Positions 30,388-32,543 of a stretch of 32,543 bases of DNA are shown piece after piece (position 1 is the stretch's first letter; each line of letters opens with the position of its first letter). This DNA is from an uncultured Lachnospiraceae bacterium. GTDB lineage: Bacteria; Bacillota; Clostridia; Lachnospirales; Lachnospiraceae. Under the pieces are notes generated by a model. It did no database searches, was not told the DNA's origin, and worked only from the letters and a program-made list of their open reading frames with translations. A program made the translations under genes and the position numbers. Location of the stretch: positions 1 to 32,543 of the forward strand of contig CACXAT010000029.1 in NCBI GenBank assembly GCA_902765725.1. Direction: 5' to 3'.

Positions 30388-31506
30388 TTGAATGATATTC
30401 CCATAGTTCTGATAGTGACATGTGTGATCATAGGGCTCTGCGCCCTTTCCGGGTTCATTTCCGGATTTGTAAATAAAATCTCGGGCATTGTCTCCTTTGT
30501 GCTGGCCTGTGTTCTGGTCAGCCTGCTGCTTCCGACGATTACCTCTGCGCTTCGGCAGACACCTGTCTACACAGTGATCCGTAATCAGTGTGAAGTGGTT
30601 GGCAACAATATCGTTAAAAATGTGGTTGTCGATTCCCTGAGCGAGGGTTCTTCCGCCGTTACAGACGGACAGTCCGTAGTGCAGGCAGTGACTGCGGATG
30701 ACGGCAGCGGAAGACTCGACCGGAAGAAGATCAAAGCAGAACTGCAGGCGAGAGGATATGACCCGTCCGTAATAGACGCGCTGTCAGACGCGGAGCTGGA
30801 GAGCTACGCGCAGCAGCTGATCGGTGCCACGGCGGGCGTTCTGTCCCCTGCATGGCTGATGACTATTTCCAGTCCGGCGCCGCTGATGACTGTCTGCACA
30901 GCGTCACCACATTGCCTGCCTGTGTGCACGGTGCCTCTTGCGCCGGTGCTGCTGACGGATTCCACCATGAATCTCCCGGCAGGCGATCCTGCCTCCTCAC
31001 AGGACGGCCAGTCCCTTCTGTCAAAGCTGACTGCGGGGATGGACCGCTCAGAGCAGATCCAGTTTATTGAGGATCTGCCGATCCCGGATGTAATGAAGGA
31101 GCAGCTGGAGACATTTAACAATTCAGCAGGCTACCAGAAGCTGGGCGCGGCCGATTTCGGATCCTATGTGGTCAATTATATCGCGAACCTGATCCTGAAT
31201 ATTCTGGCGTTCCTGGTCACGCTTCTGGTTTCATGGCTTATAATCCGGCTGATTCTCGGGGCGCTCTCTGTGTTCACGGCTCTGCCGATCATTGGCGGGG
31301 CGAACCGGCTGCTCGGACTTGCGGCCGGACTTGTGCAGGGCGTACTGATCGTATGGATCCTGTTTCTGGTCATCTCTCTGTTTTCATCGACCCCGGCCGG
31401 GAAGATGCTTATGGATGAGATCAACCGCACCCCGGTGCTGGAGACACTCTACAATACCAATCTTCTTATGAAGAGCACAGCCAACGCGTTAAAGGGGATT
31501 CTGTAA
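30388..31506 (+). CDS. CvpA-family membrane protein
   Basis: This 372-residue protein has two hydrophobic segments at its N-terminus (IVLIVTCVIIGLCALSGF and ISGIVSFVLACVLVSLLLP, about 6-50) and two or three near the C-terminus (about 260-350), the arrangement of CvpA proteins, named for colicin V production. Between them lies a long outside loop (about 55-250). Within it, residues about 150-205 are unusually Pro/Thr/Cys-rich (MTVCTASPHCLPVCTVPL). The start is TTG at 30388, with GGAGG at 30372-30376 and no in-frame ATG nearby. The role of CvpA homologues in Clostridia is not settled; they often affect cell envelope or division. Confidence 0.8.
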   Translation: MNDIPIVLIVTCVIIGLCALSGFISGFVNKISGIVSFVLACVLVSLLLPTITSALRQTPVYTVIRNQCEVVGNNIVKNVVVDSLSEGSSAVTDGQSVVQAVTADDGSGRLDRKKIKAELQARGYDPSVIDALSDAELESYAQQLIGATAGVLSPAWLMTISSPAPLMTVCTASPHCLPVCTVPLAPVLLTDSTMNLPAGDPASSQDGQSLLSKLTAGMDRSEQIQFIEDLPIPDVMKEQLETFNNSAGYQKLGAADFGSYVVNYIANLILNILAFLVTLLVSWLIIRLILGALSVFTALPIIGGANRLLGLAAGLVQGVLIVWILFLVISLFSSTPAGKMLMDEINRTPVLETLYNTNLLMKSTANALKGIL

Positions 31507-31525
31507 TCGAGTCAGGGGGTATGAT

Positions 31526-32218
31526 ATGAGCCGTATCAGGAAGTCTGCGGGCAGGATGCTGTTCCTGTTTCTGGTCTGTATACTGACGCTGTCTGCAGCT
31601 ATGCCGGCGTCCGCGGCAAGCGCCAGATGGAAACAGCTTCGGAAAAAGTATGCAGAGAAGGAGAATACCGACCGGCTGATCTTCGTGCAGTATGAAGGCG
31701 GCACGAGGGCAACCGTGTATATGTACCGTAAGAAGGCACGTAAGAACGGGACCCATTACTGGAAGAAGATCCTTAAGTGCAAGGCATATGTCGGATTAAA
31801 CGGACTGGGCAAGAAGCGGGAAGGCGATGTAAAGACCCCGACGGGAACATTCAGGCTGACAGAGGGGTTCGGAATCAAAGACAACCCGGGCCTGACGGGA
31901 CTGAAGTATACAAAGCTGAACCCCTATCTGTACTGGTCGGGCGAAATGGGAACCTATAATACCATGGTGGATTCCCGGGTGCTTGGACATGTACCTTCAA
32001 ACAGCGAGCATCTGATCACCTATAACCCTTCTTACAATTATGCGCTGAACATCAACTACAACAGGAAGCGCATCTATCAAAAAGGGTCAGGGATCTTTCT
32101 TCACTGCATGAGCTCCAACACATACACCCACGGCTGCGTGGCAGTTGCCGAGAAGAACATGATACGGATTATGAAGAATACGACGGCGAAAACCAGAATC
32201 TGTATCTACAATAAATGA
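31526..32218 (+). CDS. Exported L,D-transpeptidase (YkuD-type catalytic domain)
   Basis: This 230-residue protein has an N-terminal signal peptide (basic start, hydrophobic 11-26, cleavage probably after ASA near 30). The YkuD-type domain spans about 50-228, with the PTGTFRLTEGFG strand and the catalytic region FLHCMSSNTYTHGCVAVAE: His193, His202 and the nucleophile Cys204 of the HGC motif. Such enzymes form 3-3 peptidoglycan cross-links or attach proteins to the wall. The spacing between the two His residues is shorter than in classical YkuD, and the HGC is followed by VAV rather than RM. The ATG follows GGGGGTATG. It is the last gene before the rRNA operon. Confidence 0.87.
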   Translation: MSRIRKSAGRMLFLFLVCILTLSAAMPASAASARWKQLRKKYAEKENTDRLIFVQYEGGTRATVYMYRKKARKNGTHYWKKILKCKAYVGLNGLGKKREGDVKTPTGTFRLTEGFGIKDNPGLTGLKYTKLNPYLYWSGEMGTYNTMVDSRVLGHVPSNSEHLITYNPSYNYALNINYNRKRIYQKGSGIFLHCMSSNTYTHGCVAVAEKNMIRIMKNTTAKTRICIYNK

Positions 32219-32220
32219 CA

Positions 32221-32296
32221 AAATCTGAATAATGATTTGACAATTTTGGCAGTGCAGGCGCATGGCGCAGGCGCTGCCAAAAAATATTTCAGATTT
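32221..32296. repeat. Nested inverted repeat between the L,D-transpeptidase gene and the rRNA promoter
   Basis: An outer AAATCTGAA/TTCAGATTT pair (32221-32229 with 32288-32296, perfect) encloses an inner TTTTGGCAGTGC/GCGCTGCCAAAA stem (32244-32255 with 32271-32282). No T-run follows, so terminator function is possible but unproven. Confidence 0.65.
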
Positions 32297-32309
32297 CTAA
32301 AAAATAGTG

Positions 32310-32338
32310 TTGACATTATCCTTTCTTGGTGGTAGATT
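32310..32338 (+). promoter_or_regulatory. rRNA operon promoter
   Basis: TTGACA (32310-32315) and TAGATT (32333-32338) are 17 bp apart, about 165 bp before the 16S rRNA 5' end. Confidence 0.8.
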
Positions 32339-32343
32339 AATCG

Positions 32344-32432
32344 AGTCGCCCGCAAGAGGGCAGACAAAAAAGAGTTCTTTGATAACTGAACAGTGAAACG
32401 ACCTTGAAGATTCTTAAAAGTTTTATTTTAAG
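32344..32432 (+). promoter_or_regulatory. rRNA leader with hairpin and boxA-like antitermination element
   Basis: A stem GTCGCCC/GGGC(A)GAC lies at 32344-32365, then TTCTTTGATAACTGAACA (32375-32392), which resembles the boxA antitermination sequence common in Firmicute rRNA leaders. A further AT-rich stem (CTTAAAA/TTTTAAG) lies near 32414-32433. Confidence 0.6.
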
Positions 32433-32503
32433 GAACTGACCTTTAAAACAGTAAGGACAAGGATAAGAAATGTCAGCAGATGTTTCTGAACTTGATCAAA
32501 TTT

Positions 32504-32543
<40 letters not shown>

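Overview
The window looks like the chromosome of an anaerobic, gut-type Firmicute, most likely a Lachnospiraceae-like Clostridium. The evidence is a Bacillus/Clostridia-type long SRP RNA with an Alu domain, AGGAGG-type ribosome binding sites, Lachnospiraceae-style proteins (a DUF5711 protein, a TnpB of the VCAWGTS subfamily), moderately high GC, and a 16S rRNA start typical of the group. This is inference from gene content; no database was consulted.

Layout. Positions 1-2003 hold an IS200/IS605-type element (tnpA, tnpB, and a structured right end that should be the omega RNA). Next come a secreted Gln/Pro/Gly-rich protein, a possible 41-residue peptide, and an HtrA-type protease (2127-4371). 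Positions 4381-5517 are a housekeeping RNA block: SRP RNA, tadA and tRNA-Ser(CGA), with clear promoters and terminators. Positions 5659-10221 carry a membrane-anchored carboxylesterase, a Gfo/Idh/MocA oxidoreductase, a HAD phosphatase and a YitT membrane protein.

Positions 10290-19793 form a purine/molybdenum-hydroxylase island. It has a YqeC-MocA fusion, a convergent adenine deaminase, and a tight operon of a hydantoinase/dihydropyrimidinase, YqeB and a three-subunit xanthine dehydrogenase (Mo, FAD, 2x[2Fe-2S]). YqeB and YqeC mark the selenium-dependent molybdenum hydroxylase system. The likely flow is adenine to hypoxanthine (Ade), then to xanthine/urate (XdhABC), with the hydantoinase opening a cyclic amide downstream. 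A 194-bp MITE-like element with 25-bp terminal inverted repeats and an 8-bp direct repeat sits immediately after the xdh terminator.

Positions 20105-22757 are a polar-amino-acid-type ABC transporter (binding protein, permease, ATPase). Positions 22798-25111 carry two consecutive G3E (CobW/COG0523) GTPases. The first has a very long His/Asp/Glu tract; the second is apparently fused to a domain resembling the C-terminus of the TIGR03943/DUF1980 (YcgQ) family. This looks like a metal-homeostasis cassette and, with the MITE and the YqeC-MocA fusion, is the most unusual part of the window.

Positions 25148-32218 return to core genes: a phosphofructokinase with mixed active-site residues, dnaX-ybaB-recR, and three envelope-type genes (DUF5711, CvpA, L,D-transpeptidase). 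The window ends in an rRNA operon promoter, leader and the first ~40 nt of 16S rRNA. The set tRNA-Ser, tadA, SRP RNA, dnaX, ybaB, recR and rrn matches the neighbourhood near the Bacillus origin, here separated by ~20 kb of metabolic genes.
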